In this document: one piece after another, positions 12,165-20,779 of the stretch
Numbering within the stretch: position 1 is the stretch's first letter
Layout of the letters: each line of letters opens with the position of its first letter
Assembly: GCF_001368815.1 (NCBI RefSeq)
Contig: NZ_CTEI01000001.1
Location: forward strand, 1,832,335-1,896,334
DNA length: 64,000 nt
Reading direction: 5' to 3'
From: Paraliobacillus sp. PM-2
GTDB taxonomy: Bacteria > Bacillota > Bacilli > Bacillales > Amphibacillaceae
Translations under genes and position numbers: made by a program
The notes under the pieces: generated by a model
Seen by the model: only the letters and a program-made list of their open reading frames with translations
The model's database searches: none
What the model was told of the DNA's origin: nothing

Positions 12165-12873
12165 CTTCTCTTTTCATACTCCTTATTAATTTTGATTTTC
12201 CGAACTGATACATCACCTCTTTTAAAGCCGGACCTGTTGGTGTTATACCACCACTTGTAAGCTTTGGGAAAACAGAAGATATCGTATCTAATTTGTCTGA
12301 CCAGTCAATGACTTTCTGGACAACCTTTCTTTTACCAGGAAACGTATAAATAGAAAACCGATTCTTGCCAATACGTGCATTCATACTAACAGATAAATCA
12401 ATTAAAGCTTCTTTTACTGTTGGAATTTTGTTTTGCATACTTGCACTTGTATCCACTAAAACAAGTACTTCAACGTTGCACGTTTCACCAAGATCTTCAA
12501 CAACCTCCATTACCTCACCGCGTTGTTCTGGCGGTAGAGATTCCACGGTCTGATTCGGGCCTAAAATCTGCTTTAACTCTTGATTCACTACTCCTTGTAA
12601 AGTTTGTGTCATCGCTTGTTTTGTTACTGTTTGAACGGTTTGTGATAAGGCCTTTTGATAGACAATTTGACTTACGCCTTCACCGGCTTGGGCTATTTCC
12701 TCTACTTCCTCTAGCCCTGGAGGATTTTCGTGTTGATCATCTTCCAGTACCCCAATCACATTGACAGTAATCCCTTGTTGCGCCACCAAGCTTGCAATCA
12801 TCGCTGGATCTTCTCCTTGATTTGAACAACCATCGGTTATTAATAATATTTGTTTCAGTGTTCCTTTTCTCAT
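12133..12873 (-). CDS. von Willebrand factor A domain protein (YabS-like)
   Basis: 246-residue cytoplasmic protein with a VWA fold. Two MIDAS-like motifs are visible: an N-terminal LLITDGCSNQG and a more C-terminal DTSASM (about 142-147). The stretch MTQTLQGVVNQELKQIL is strongly conserved with B. subtilis YabS as I remember it. It follows spoIIE and overlaps the kinase gene, as in B. subtilis, suggesting linked function, but no biochemical role is established. GGAGG lies about 11 bases before the ATG. Confidence 0.85.
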   Translation of the reverse strand: MRKGTLKQILLITDGCSNQGEDPAMIASLVAQQGITVNVIGVLEDDQHENPPGLEEVEEIAQAGEGVSQIVYQKALSQTVQTVTKQAMTQTLQGVVNQELKQILGPNQTVESLPPEQRGEVMEVVEDLGETCNVEVLVLVDTSASMQNKIPTVKEALIDLSVSMNARIGKNRFSIYTFPGKRKVVQKVIDWSDKLDTISSVFPKLTSGGITPTGPALKEVMYQFGKSKLIRSMKREDESTIEQAGN

Positions 12874-12970
12874 TTTCTTTTACTCCTCCTAAGCCTTTGT
12901 CAATAACGCCATTTCTTACCAACATTCTCGACAAAACCATAGAAGTTTATACTGTTCAACGTATAAAAGA

Positions 12971-15421
12971 TTAGTTTGCGTGACTCTGATAGAACGGTAT
13001 CGTAGCCCACTTTGGTTGGAATTTTGAAACCTTTGAGACAACTATTGTCATGTCATCTACAATTGCACCTTCCGTTGCCCTAATCACTTCCTCTAGTAAA
13101 ATATCAGCAATATCCTGTGGGTTATCTGTTTCTAATTCTTTTAATTTTCGCTTAAACCACACATCCATGTTTTCAATATGTTTTGGACCATCAAAAATAC
13201 CATCACTTGCCATAATCAAAATATCTCCATCTTTTAATTGATCATGTACAACTTCTACATCTACATCTTGAATAATCCCTATTGGTAAATTACTTGCCTG
13301 AACCTTACGAATTTGACTACCTTGCTTTACAAAACTTGGAGTAGAGCCAATTTTCAAGAATTGCACACCTGCATGATGTAAATCAATCACCGCTAAATCC
13401 AATGTTGAAAAAATCTCATCGTTTGTACGAAGTGAAAGAATAGAGTTAATGGATTTAATAGCCACATGTTCATCAATACCTGATTGCAAAATTTGTTGTA
13501 ATAATCGCAATGTTTCTGTGCTCTCTTCATGAGCACGTGTACCATTTCCCATCCCATCGCTTATTGCAAGGGCATACTTGCCAGAGCTTAGTTCCATTGT
13601 CGAATAACTATCTCCAGAAATAAAACCACCACCCATTGCAGCATGCGCTACTCCTACATTAACGACGTATCTTTTAGCAGAAGTAAAATAAAGGTGACAA
13701 TATCCATTTGGTAACGGAGAAACTTCCTCTGTTTTTACAACGATCGTTTCTTGTAAAATATCAGAGAGAAGTGGTGCAATGATCTTTTGTCCTTCGCCAT
13801 GATATTGAAAAACAGATAAGTCCATTTCAATATCGATGTTTCCCTTTTTCAGGCTATAAATATCCAGTTTTAAGATTTCAAAACCCATTTGCTTTAAAGC
13901 GGCAATGATCTCCATTTCTTGCTTTTCATGATTTTCTCTTTCTTTGACTATCTCTTTTGCAAAATCACCCATCACTTCCGATACACCTAATAACTGATCG
14001 GCAACAAAGCGGCGACTTTCACCAACTTGTTTTTTTAACTTTTGATTTGCCTCATAATAGGATAATTCTTCTTTCATCACTTCATAAATTTTCTTTGATT
14101 TCACGCAATGATTGGAAAACTTAGTATGTAATAATTTATTAGGAGCTTGATTACATTCTAAGTCTTCCTTTACTTCATTCATTAGGTCATATGTTTTATC
14201 AAAATGCTGTGCCCAACACCACTCTTTTTTAAAACAATTTTGACAAGTACGTTCTGTGACATTACTTAAAAAATAATCGAGTTCTTTCTCCTCTTGTACA
14301 CGTGTCTCTTGTTCCTGCGTTTTCTGTATTTCAAAACTTTTAGACAAAGCTTGAAAGACGTCAGAGAATTGTTCCATTCGATTTGCCGTAGCATCCCTTA
14401 CTTTCTGAACATAAAGCTGTTGTTCCTTTGCATGTTCACTAGTCCCTGGTATGTAGCGTGACATCACGCGGATCCAACGTACGGGTGTTAACAAGAATAA
14501 GCCAACAGCAAAACTGGTTTCTAAAAGGGACGATGTTAGAACAATCGATCCTCCTCCATAAATTCCGAGCAAAACCGTACCAATAAAAAGACCCAAGCTA
14601 ACCCCTATCTTCTCCCATTCCTTTAACAATCCACCTAAAAGCCCCCCAAAAGCAAGTAGACTCATCTGATAAACGCTTCCAACACTTGCTAAACTTAAAA
14701 TTAAGCCTGCTACTACTCCAACAGTAGAGCCAATTGCTGCACCACCAATAAAAGAAAGCCAAAGCACAAGGTATCTTGAAGCAATCTGTTCCACATCAGC
14801 TCCTAGTATTTCCCACCCGATCATTCCAGTTAATAAAGACCCTAGGAGAATAATTAAAGAAATAACCTCTTCATGTTTTAAAGCTGGATTATATCTTTTT
14901 GGTGATAATAGTGGAACACTTTGCATAAATATTAATACAAGAACCGCACTCAGCGTTGCTTCTGTTGCCGCCAAGACCCATTGGAATACGTTTAATTCCT
15001 CAAACAACGCATAAGATGTCAACCTTGGTAATAAACTTGAAAAGAAAACAATAATAGGGACGATCTTATGTTGACCTTTAAATGATTTAAAAATTGCTGC
15101 AAAGAGGATAAATGTTAGTGTCGCCGTTGCAATATAGAAACTATGTTGTCCAGTAATTGTCAAACTACTGGCTACCATGATCAGCATGATTGGTCGTACT
15201 TTCTCTCTACGCAAAAGCCAAATTGAAGCAAGAAAAGCAAGTACAAATGGTGATAATAATTGCAAAACAACTGCTCGTCCTAATAAAAAGGCGATAACAT
15301 ATAAAAAACCCCCTTGTTCTACCATGAGTTTTCGTATATTATCCTTCCATTGTTCTTTTCGCTTTTTTGTTTTTTCCCCATAACCACCCATCACTTTTGG
15401 TCCTGATAACGTTTCCAACAT
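12971..15421 (-). CDS. spoIIE: Stage II sporulation protein E, SpoIIAA-P phosphatase
   Basis: Membrane PP2C phosphatase that dephosphorylates the anti-anti-sigma factor SpoIIAA in the forespore and so activates sigma-F; also binds FtsZ at the polar septum. About ten membrane segments fill residues 40-330, then a coiled linker with a cysteine cluster (CQNCFKKEWC, about 390), and a C-terminal PP2C domain with conserved Asp residues (SDGMGNG, about 630, and DDMT near the end). 816 residues, near the usual 827. The ATG has GGGAGTGAAGGT upstream. The promoter at 15451-15484 carries Spo0A boxes. Confidence 0.97.
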   Translation of the reverse strand: MLETLSGPKVMGGYGEKTKKRKEQWKDNIRKLMVEQGGFLYVIAFLLGRAVVLQLLSPFVLAFLASIWLLRREKVRPIMLIMVASSLTITGQHSFYIATATLTFILFAAIFKSFKGQHKIVPIIVFFSSLLPRLTSYALFEELNVFQWVLAATEATLSAVLVLIFMQSVPLLSPKRYNPALKHEEVISLIILLGSLLTGMIGWEILGADVEQIASRYLVLWLSFIGGAAIGSTVGVVAGLILSLASVGSVYQMSLLAFGGLLGGLLKEWEKIGVSLGLFIGTVLLGIYGGGSIVLTSSLLETSFAVGLFLLTPVRWIRVMSRYIPGTSEHAKEQQLYVQKVRDATANRMEQFSDVFQALSKSFEIQKTQEQETRVQEEKELDYFLSNVTERTCQNCFKKEWCWAQHFDKTYDLMNEVKEDLECNQAPNKLLHTKFSNHCVKSKKIYEVMKEELSYYEANQKLKKQVGESRRFVADQLLGVSEVMGDFAKEIVKERENHEKQEMEIIAALKQMGFEILKLDIYSLKKGNIDIEMDLSVFQYHGEGQKIIAPLLSDILQETIVVKTEEVSPLPNGYCHLYFTSAKRYVVNVGVAHAAMGGGFISGDSYSTMELSSGKYALAISDGMGNGTRAHEESTETLRLLQQILQSGIDEHVAIKSINSILSLRTNDEIFSTLDLAVIDLHHAGVQFLKIGSTPSFVKQGSQIRKVQASNLPIGIIQDVDVEVVHDQLKDGDILIMASDGIFDGPKHIENMDVWFKRKLKELETDNPQDIADILLEEVIRATEGAIVDDMTIVVSKVSKFQPKWATIPFYQSHAN

Positions 15422-15450
15422 ACCTTCACTCCCTGTATAGTATGTTGACT

Positions 15451-15517
15451 ATTAAACCACAGATGAATGAATTTTTTTGTCAAAACATCCCACCAATCGT
15501 ATCAAAATATTCGACGA
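15451..15517 (-). promoter_or_regulatory. spoIIE promoter with 21-bp spacer and two Spo0A boxes
   Basis: On the minus strand, -35 TTGACA (15478-15483) and -10 TTTAAT (15451-15456) are separated by 21 bp, far from the sigma-A optimum of 17. A TTTGTCAAA 0A box (15476-15484, plus strand) covers the -35, and a second box TCGTCGAAT (15509-15517, minus strand) lies about 25 bp further upstream. B. subtilis spoIIE is known to have the same long-spacer, Spo0A-activated arrangement. Confidence 0.75.
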
Positions 15518-15662
15518 TTTTCTGCTACATTATTTTATTTTCAGCAGGAAGTCATAGAAATTGTTTATTTCCTTATAATTTAATTAACTACTTTTCATTT
15601 AACTATTGACAGTAGATTTATGCTGTTGTAATATATCACTTGTGACTTTTAAAACTACTTTT

Positions 15663-15739
15663 GGCGGTGTAGCTCAGCTGGCGAGAGCGTACGGTTCATA
15701 CCCGTAAGGTCGGGGGTTCGATCCCCTCCGCCGCTACCA
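15663..15739 (+). tRNA. tRNA-Met (CAT anticodon)
   Basis: 77 nt including an encoded CCA. The anticodon loop TTCATAC gives CAT; the T arm GGGGGTTCGATCCCC and D arm are intact, and the acceptor stem has seven pairs (first one G-T). It closely matches B. subtilis trnSL-Met1, which lies next to spoIIE, but here it points away from spoIIE and the partner tRNA-Glu is not found. The sequence resembles elongator tRNA-Met rather than the initiator (first acceptor pair is formed). Confidence 0.96.
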
Positions 15740-15820
15740 TTTTACAAACCTTTTTATTATAAATATATTTTTAATTAGTTTAACTATACTGTTTTATATA
15801 CATAGTTATTTACACTTTTC

Positions 15821-16636
15821 TTAGTACATATAATAAGTTCCAAATTGACGTAATAATACAAGCGTTGTTGTTAAGGCAAGCATTGTGACAATCGCCAATG
15901 TATCTTTTCTTTTCCAAGCTAATTTACGAAAACTTGATCTTGGCTTTGATGATTGATAGCCTCTTACTTCCATTACATCTGCCATATCCTCTGCTCGCTT
16001 CAATGAACTAACAAAAAGGGGCATAATAATTGGTACTAATTTTTTCATTTGTTCAACTAATGAACCTTCACCAAATGTTGTACCTCGCGCTCTTTGTGCA
16101 TCCATTACTTTTTGAGTTTCATCTAATAAATTGGGGATAAACCTCAATGCAATAGTAAGCATCAGTGAAATATCATCTACCGGCACCTTAAATAGTCGCA
16201 ATGGTGAAAGTAATGCATTAATCCCATCTGTAAGATCAATCGGCTTTGTGGTTAGAGTAACTACTGTTGAAATGAAAATAATCATAACAAATCGACAAAA
16301 TATAAATACACCATTTATCAAACCATATTGTGATATAGTGATGGGTCCCCAATCAACGTAAACAGTTCCACCTGCGGTGAATAATATTTGTAGAGATACG
16401 GTAAATAAGATTAACCATATTAATGGCCTTACACCTCGAATATACATTTTCAATGAAATACCAGATAATCGCATAACAAACAAAGTAAATAATATAAGTA
16501 ATAAATACCCTTGCCAGTTAATTGCAACAAAAAGAATCGCAATAAAGCCAATAGCAGCTACTAATTTTGCTCTTGGATCTAGCTTGTGTAGCCAAGAGTC
16601 TCCAGGGAAATATCTCCCCAAAATTAATTTATTCAT
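15821..16636 (-). CDS. ecfT: ECF transporter transmembrane subunit EcfT (possibly FmnA-type)
   Basis: Membrane scaffold of an energy-coupling-factor transporter, joining the two ATPases to a vitamin-binding S component. 271 residues with about five or six membrane helices and the two coupling-helix motifs, QRARGTTFG (ARG) and VMEVRGYQ (ARG-like), about 180-230. It overlaps the ecfA2 stop (ATGA). ECF genes usually sit beside rplQ/truA in Bacillales. Here they follow menA and apbE without a terminator, which suggests a dedicated module, perhaps working with RibU to export flavin as FmnA does in Listeria. That role is inferred. Confidence 0.9.
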   Translation of the reverse strand: MNKLILGRYFPGDSWLHKLDPRAKLVAAIGFIAILFVAINWQGYLLLILFTLFVMRLSGISLKMYIRGVRPLIWLILFTVSLQILFTAGGTVYVDWGPITISQYGLINGVFIFCRFVMIIFISTVVTLTTKPIDLTDGINALLSPLRLFKVPVDDISLMLTIALRFIPNLLDETQKVMDAQRARGTTFGEGSLVEQMKKLVPIIMPLFVSSLKRAEDMADVMEVRGYQSSKPRSSFRKLAWKRKDTLAIVTMLALTTTLVLLRQFGTYYMY

Positions 16637-17493
16637 GCTAGTCCCACCTCAATCAAAGCAGCTACTAAATCATCTATTGTAAGACAAACCTTTGGTAGTT
16701 TTACATTAGCTTCCTCTTCTAATCGTAACTGAAGTCGTCGTGCTTCAGGTAAATCAAGAGACCATGCATGTAGCTGTACCACATCATTAAAAAACGTATG
16801 GACTGGCTTGTATGTAACCACTTTACCTTTTTCCATTACGACGACATCATCAGCATAGCGAGCAACATCATCCATATCATGTGTTACTAAAATCGTCGTA
16901 ATACCTTTTGATTCATGAAGATATTTTATTAAAGTTAATATTTCCTCTTTGCCTTGCGGGTCCAAACCAGCGCCAGGTTCATCTAGAACTAGTACATCAG
17001 GATTCATCACTAATACACCAGCAATAGCAACACGTCTTTGTTGACCACCAGATAAAGAAAAGGGAGAAGCAGATAAAACAGCCTCTTCCAACCCCACATT
17101 TAAGATAGCATCCTTTGCTGATTTTTTCGCTTCCTCTTTAGACACACCAAAGTTCATCGGACCAAAACATATATCTTGTTCTACTGTCTCAGCAAACAAC
17201 TGTGACTCTGGAAATTGAAACACCATTCCCACAGACTGTCTTACATGTTTTAAAACTACTTTTGACTGTAACTCCGGTGTAATTGTTTGATCCCCTACTT
17301 GAATTTTCCCTTCTTTAGGAAGCAGCAAGCCATTTACTGTTTTTAACAAACTTGACTTGCCTGCACCTGTATGCCCGACAATTGCTGTAAAAGACTTACT
17401 TGGCAAACATAAATTTACATGATGTAAAATGTTTCTACTTCGAATAGGACCAATTTGATAATCTGCTGTTACCCCTTTAAAGTTCACTTGCAT
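16633..17493 (-). CDS. ecfA2: ECF transporter ATP-binding subunit EcfA2
   Basis: ABC ATPase with Walker A GHTGAGKSS, signature LSGGQQRR, Walker B VLVLDEPG and the switch histidine VTHD. Together with EcfA1 and EcfT it powers vitamin transport. The first in-frame ATG (17499) directly abuts GGTGAG, so the second ATG at 17493 (MQVNFKGV) is chosen, giving 286 residues. It overlaps the ecfA1 end by about 10 bp, so the two are coupled. Confidence 0.93.
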   Translation of the reverse strand: MQVNFKGVTADYQIGPIRSRNILHHVNLCLPSKSFTAIVGHTGAGKSSLLKTVNGLLLPKEGKIQVGDQTITPELQSKVVLKHVRQSVGMVFQFPESQLFAETVEQDICFGPMNFGVSKEEAKKSAKDAILNVGLEEAVLSASPFSLSGGQQRRVAIAGVLVMNPDVLVLDEPGAGLDPQGKEEILTLIKYLHESKGITTILVTHDMDDVARYADDVVVMEKGKVVTYKPVHTFFNDVVQLHAWSLDLPEARRLQLRLEEEANVKLPKVCLTIDDLVAALIEVGLA

Positions 17494-18302
17494 AACCATC
17501 TCACCATTTCATCTTCTGTCATGTATGTTTGTGGCACATTACTTCCGCTCTCCGCTAATTTCCGTCGTAACTGTTCAGGAAATGGAGCAGCTAACTGTTG
17601 ATTTGTCTTAAATACCGCTTCAGGTGTACTATCTTGAATGATCGTACCATCATCCATAACTAGTATACGATCTGCAATTGCCGCTTCATTCATATCATGT
17701 GTAACAGAAATAATCGTAATATTTCTCTTTTCTCTTAGTTGTTTTAATGTAGATAACAATTGGTTACGACTTTTCGGATCAAGCATAACGAAAGCTTCAT
17801 CAAGGATGATTACATTAGGCTTGAATGCAAGAATTCCAGCTATCGCAACCCTTTGCTTCTGACCACCAGATAAGCGCGATGGATCTTGATCCCAATACAT
17901 ATCCATTTCAACTAACTGTAATGCCTCTTCAACAATTTGTTTCATCTCATTATAAGGTGTATTATTGTTTTCTAATCCAAACGCTACGTCATCTTGCACA
18001 GTTGTACCAATAAATTGATTTTCTGGATTTTGAAAAACCAATCCTATTTTTTTACGTATATCCCACTTTGTTTCTTCATTTAATTGTATTCCATCAATGG
18101 TGATAGTCCCATTCTCTGGTTCTAACAAACCAACAAGTAAACGGGCTAATGTTGATTTACCAGAACCATTATCTCCTACAACAGCTATCCATTCCCCTTG
18201 CTTTACAGAAAAGGAGATAGCAGACAATATTTGTTTCTTCTTACGCAAATCATAACGAAACGTAAGATTATCAACTTCTATAATTGTCTTATCAGCTACC
18301 AA
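17484..18302 (-). CDS. ecfA1: ECF transporter ATP-binding subunit EcfA1
   Basis: ABC ATPase, 272 residues: Walker A GDNGSGKSTL, Q-loop FQNPENQF, signature LSGGQKQR, Walker B VIILDEAF with a final Ala-Phe instead of Glu-Pro, and VTHD. The start is a TTG at 18302 with GGAGATGGAG upstream; no ATG lies nearby. It lies 82 bp after menA with no terminator between, so it likely belongs to the apbE-menA transcript. Confidence 0.92.
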   Translation of the reverse strand: MVADKTIIEVDNLTFRYDLRKKKQILSAISFSVKQGEWIAVVGDNGSGKSTLARLLVGLLEPENGTITIDGIQLNEETKWDIRKKIGLVFQNPENQFIGTTVQDDVAFGLENNNTPYNEMKQIVEEALQLVEMDMYWDQDPSRLSGGQKQRVAIAGILAFKPNVIILDEAFVMLDPKSRNQLLSTLKQLREKRNITIISVTHDMNEAAIADRILVMDDGTIIQDSTPEAVFKTNQQLAAPFPEQLRRKLAESGSNVPQTYMTEDEMVRWLCK

Positions 18303-18384
18303 TGGCTCTCCATCTCCTTTATAATTAGCCTTCCTCTGTCATGCTTAGTTATTAGCAAAGTGAAAGAAAGCATTAAATTTTATT

Positions 18385-19326
18385 TTAGTAAAACCATACA
18401 GTTAACGCCAGCATCGCAGCAAGTGATCCATTGACTAATACTAAGTTTTTAACCGCTACACTAAACGTCTCAGATTTTACTTGTTTCTTATTAAATTTAC
18501 GTACATGCTTGTATACAGGATAACTTACCAATAACACAATCAATAACATAGGTGGTAACAATTGTAGTAGAACAGCTGTAATAATAGCAATAAATGAGAA
18601 AGCGTATAACCCATTAAATAACCAAATCGCATATTTTTTCCCTATATAATAAGGTAAGGTAAAACGTTTGTTTCGAATATCCTCTTCAAGATCACAAATA
18701 TTATTAGCAAGCATCAAATTAGCAATGGTAAACACACAAGGTATACTTATTAAAACAATTTCAAACATTAACAATATATCAGCTTCTAAACGAATCATTC
18801 TACCTTGCCATAGTAACTGAACAATCCCCTGATCGAATGCATTCACATAAATAGCCAGAAACAGTATGCCAAAACCCATTGTTACTCCAGAAAAAATCTC
18901 CCCTAAAGGCATTCTAGAGAAGGGAATGGGACCAAAAGTATAAAATATTCCTATTCCAAAACAAACCATACCAACTAATAATACAAATAAATCCGTACGA
19001 AAAACTAACCAGATTCCAAGCACTGTAGCAAAAGTTAATAAGCCAAGTATGGTACTAATAACAGTTAATTCGGAAATGTTTTTTTGACCAATAATATTAC
19101 TGTTTTTTCGGTACGATTCCGTCGATGCTTTTCGATAGTCCATATAATTATTGATTGCAGTCGTAGTTAAATCAAAACTTAACATAGAAAGAAAAAAGAT
19201 AGCCGTATTCAGTGGGTGAAATGTATCATAACGATAATACACAAACAAACACCCAATTAAAAACGGAAATACACTTGCAATTTTTGTTTGTATTTCAACT
19301 AACTTTAGGAATGTAGAAATAGACAT
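18385..19326 (-). CDS. menA: UbiA-family prenyltransferase, 1,4-dihydroxy-2-naphthoate polyprenyltransferase (MenA/DmkA)
   Basis: Integral membrane enzyme joining a polyprenyl chain to 1,4-dihydroxy-2-naphthoate to make demethylmenaquinone. About eight membrane helices; the two Asp-rich metal sites read NNYMDYRKA (about 60) and NNICDLEEDIRNKR (about 208). 313 residues. It starts 11 bp after apbE. In B. subtilis menA is elsewhere; here it sits with apbE, ndh2, EetB-like and DmkB-like genes, the context of DmkA in the Listeria extracellular electron transfer locus. Whether it is the only menA in the genome cannot be seen. Confidence 0.9.
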   Translation of the reverse strand: MSISTFLKLVEIQTKIASVFPFLIGCLFVYYRYDTFHPLNTAIFFLSMLSFDLTTTAINNYMDYRKASTESYRKNSNIIGQKNISELTVISTILGLLTFATVLGIWLVFRTDLFVLLVGMVCFGIGIFYTFGPIPFSRMPLGEIFSGVTMGFGILFLAIYVNAFDQGIVQLLWQGRMIRLEADILLMFEIVLISIPCVFTIANLMLANNICDLEEDIRNKRFTLPYYIGKKYAIWLFNGLYAFSFIAIITAVLLQLLPPMLLIVLLVSYPVYKHVRKFNKKQVKSETFSVAVKNLVLVNGSLAAMLALTVWFY

Positions 19327-19337
19327 TGTATCCCCCC

Positions 19338-20396
19338 TTACTGAATATCCTCTCGATTTCCTAATTTAAATGCTTCATTTGTTAATTCAAATTCATTATC
19401 TAATCCAGAAGTAATAAAAATTTGTCGATCTTTATCAACAAATATTGCTTCTACTCCTTCTTGTTTTTCAATATAAGACAAACCTTCTTTTAAACCTTTT
19501 GAAAAAATCAGCGTTGATAAGGCGTCCCCATCCATCGATTTTTCACTAATAATCGTAACACCTGCAATTTTGTTCTTATAGGGATAGCCATCAATTGGGT
19601 TTAAAATGTGATGATACCTCTCTCCATCCACCTCTAAATATCGCTCATAAATACCAGATGTAACAATAGACTGATTACTAGCATGTAATTTACCAACTAT
19701 TTTCCCACGCTCAGTAAACGGATCTTGGATACCAACTGTCCATTCGCTTCCTTTGGGGTTGTTACCTTTAACATAGATATTTCCACCTAAATCAATAATT
19801 GCAGTCGTAACATTATTGTCATCTAATAGTTCTGTTACTTGATCAGCAATAAACCCTTTTGCTATCGCACCTAAATCTATCTGCATTCCTTTCTCTTTTA
19901 AAAATACCGTTTGTTCCGCTTCATTTAAAACCACTTTTTGATAATTAATCAATGGCAGTACAGTATCAATCTCTTCTTGTGTAGGTTTTTTTGCATCTTC
20001 ATAACCGATATGCCACAAAGAGGTTAATGGACCAATCGTAATATCAAAAGAACCCTCAGCTTGTTCACTGTAGTTTTTTCCTGCTTGAATCAATGAGAAA
20101 ATGGCGTCTGAAACTTCTACAGGTGAATCACCAGCAGCATCATTTATTTGGTCAATTTGAGAATGAGTTTCTTCCACTCCAATCTGGCGAGCTAGTTTTT
20201 CCATCTCACTAAAAGCAGCATCTACTACATCTTCTTTTCCTTCATCATAAATTTTTAATGTTACGATAGTACCCATCATAAATTCGGTTCTTTTATAAGG
20301 GGAATCCATCACATTTGGCTCTTTAGCATTACAACCTGTTACAATTAACATAAATACCGCAATAATCAACAAATATTTCTTTTTCAACGTTGTCAA
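19338..20396 (-). CDS. apbE: FAD:protein FMN transferase lipoprotein (ApbE/FmnB)
   Basis: Extracytoplasmic enzyme that attaches FMN from FAD covalently to Thr/Ser of target proteins. A lipoprotein signal ends in VTGC (Cys22). The ApbE fold shows DLGGNIYVKG, HHILNP and the magnesium site DGDALST. 352 residues. The start is unclear: the frame opens at a TTG at 20396 with AAAGG only two bases away, and a TTG at 20387 is an alternative; neither is ATG. First gene of the leftward operon apbE-menA-ecfA1-ecfA2-ecfT, with a candidate promoter and Rex/Fnr-like palindrome upstream. No target with a clear FMN motif is found in the window. Confidence 0.92.
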   Translation of the reverse strand: MTTLKKKYLLIIAVFMLIVTGCNAKEPNVMDSPYKRTEFMMGTIVTLKIYDEGKEDVVDAAFSEMEKLARQIGVEETHSQIDQINDAAGDSPVEVSDAIFSLIQAGKNYSEQAEGSFDITIGPLTSLWHIGYEDAKKPTQEEIDTVLPLINYQKVVLNEAEQTVFLKEKGMQIDLGAIAKGFIADQVTELLDDNNVTTAIIDLGGNIYVKGNNPKGSEWTVGIQDPFTERGKIVGKLHASNQSIVTSGIYERYLEVDGERYHHILNPIDGYPYKNKIAGVTIISEKSMDGDALSTLIFSKGLKEGLSYIEKQEGVEAIFVDKDRQIFITSGLDNEFELTNEAFKLGNREDIQ

Positions 20397-20457
20397 AACC
20401 TTTCTAACATGAAATAATAATAGATATACTTATTTAAACCTTGGAACTTCGACCCTC

Positions 20458-20477
20458 AATGTGAACTCGTTCACATT
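20458..20477. promoter_or_regulatory. 20-bp perfect palindrome, Rex- or Fnr-like operator
   Basis: AATGTGAACTCGTTCACATT reads the same on both strands. It fits the Rex consensus TTGTGAA-N4-TTCACAA at all but the outermost bases, and also the Crp/Fnr type TGTGA-N6-TCACA. It lies just after a leftward -10 (TATACT, paired with TAGACA at 18-bp spacing), where a repressor would block apbE transcription. Confidence 0.65.
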
Positions 20478-20563
20478 TTTCCGACTTAAGTATAGCACTT
20501 CCCTAATTATAGTGTCTATATATCAAAACTTACACCAACTCTACCATAGCATGGCTGAAAGTT

Positions 20564-20588
20564 TATTGTATAGGTATTTTATACAATA
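20564..20588. repeat. Inverted repeat between the divergent promoters
   Basis: Perfect 9-bp arms TATTGTATA and TATACAATA with a 7-bp spacer. No T-run follows, so it looks like a protein-binding site and not a terminator. The regulator is unknown. Confidence 0.6.
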
Positions 20589-20716
20589 TGTGAAAACTTA
20601 TTGAACTTTTTAGTTTAAAATTTTTATTAATAAGTTGTGAACTTTTTAGAGTTATTTATATATAATCTTTAAAAACTCTAGACATAAGGGGAAACTAGCG
20701 GTACAATTATAGTCGG

Positions 20717-20734
20717 TTGTTCAAAGTTTCACAA
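20717..20734. promoter_or_regulatory. Second Rex-like site at the ndh2 promoter
   Basis: TTGTTCAAAGTTTCACAA matches the Rex consensus TTGTGAA-N4-TTCACAA at 12 of 14 specified bases. It lies ten bases after the -10 of the rightward promoter and 46 bp before the ndh2 start, a repressor position. Confidence 0.5.
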
Positions 20735-20779
20735 CGATGGAATTATTGATTTTTATTTTATAAGGAGTGAATAGATATT

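Larger units (their letters stand above)
20397..20779. promoter_or_regulatory. Divergent regulatory region between apbE and ndh2
   Basis: 383 bp without a gene. It holds, from left to right, the leftward apbE promoter with the Rex/Fnr-like palindrome, an inverted repeat TATTGTATA-N7-TATACAATA at 20564-20588, two copies of GAACTTTTTAG (20603-20613 and 20639-20649), a rightward promoter (TAGACA 20679-20684, 17 bp, TACAAT 20702-20707) and a second Rex-like site at 20717-20734. Confidence 0.65.

Noticed and set aside
12737-12940. Short frame over the 5' end of the VWA gene
   Set aside because: Shadow of the VWA protein frame; no homologous features.
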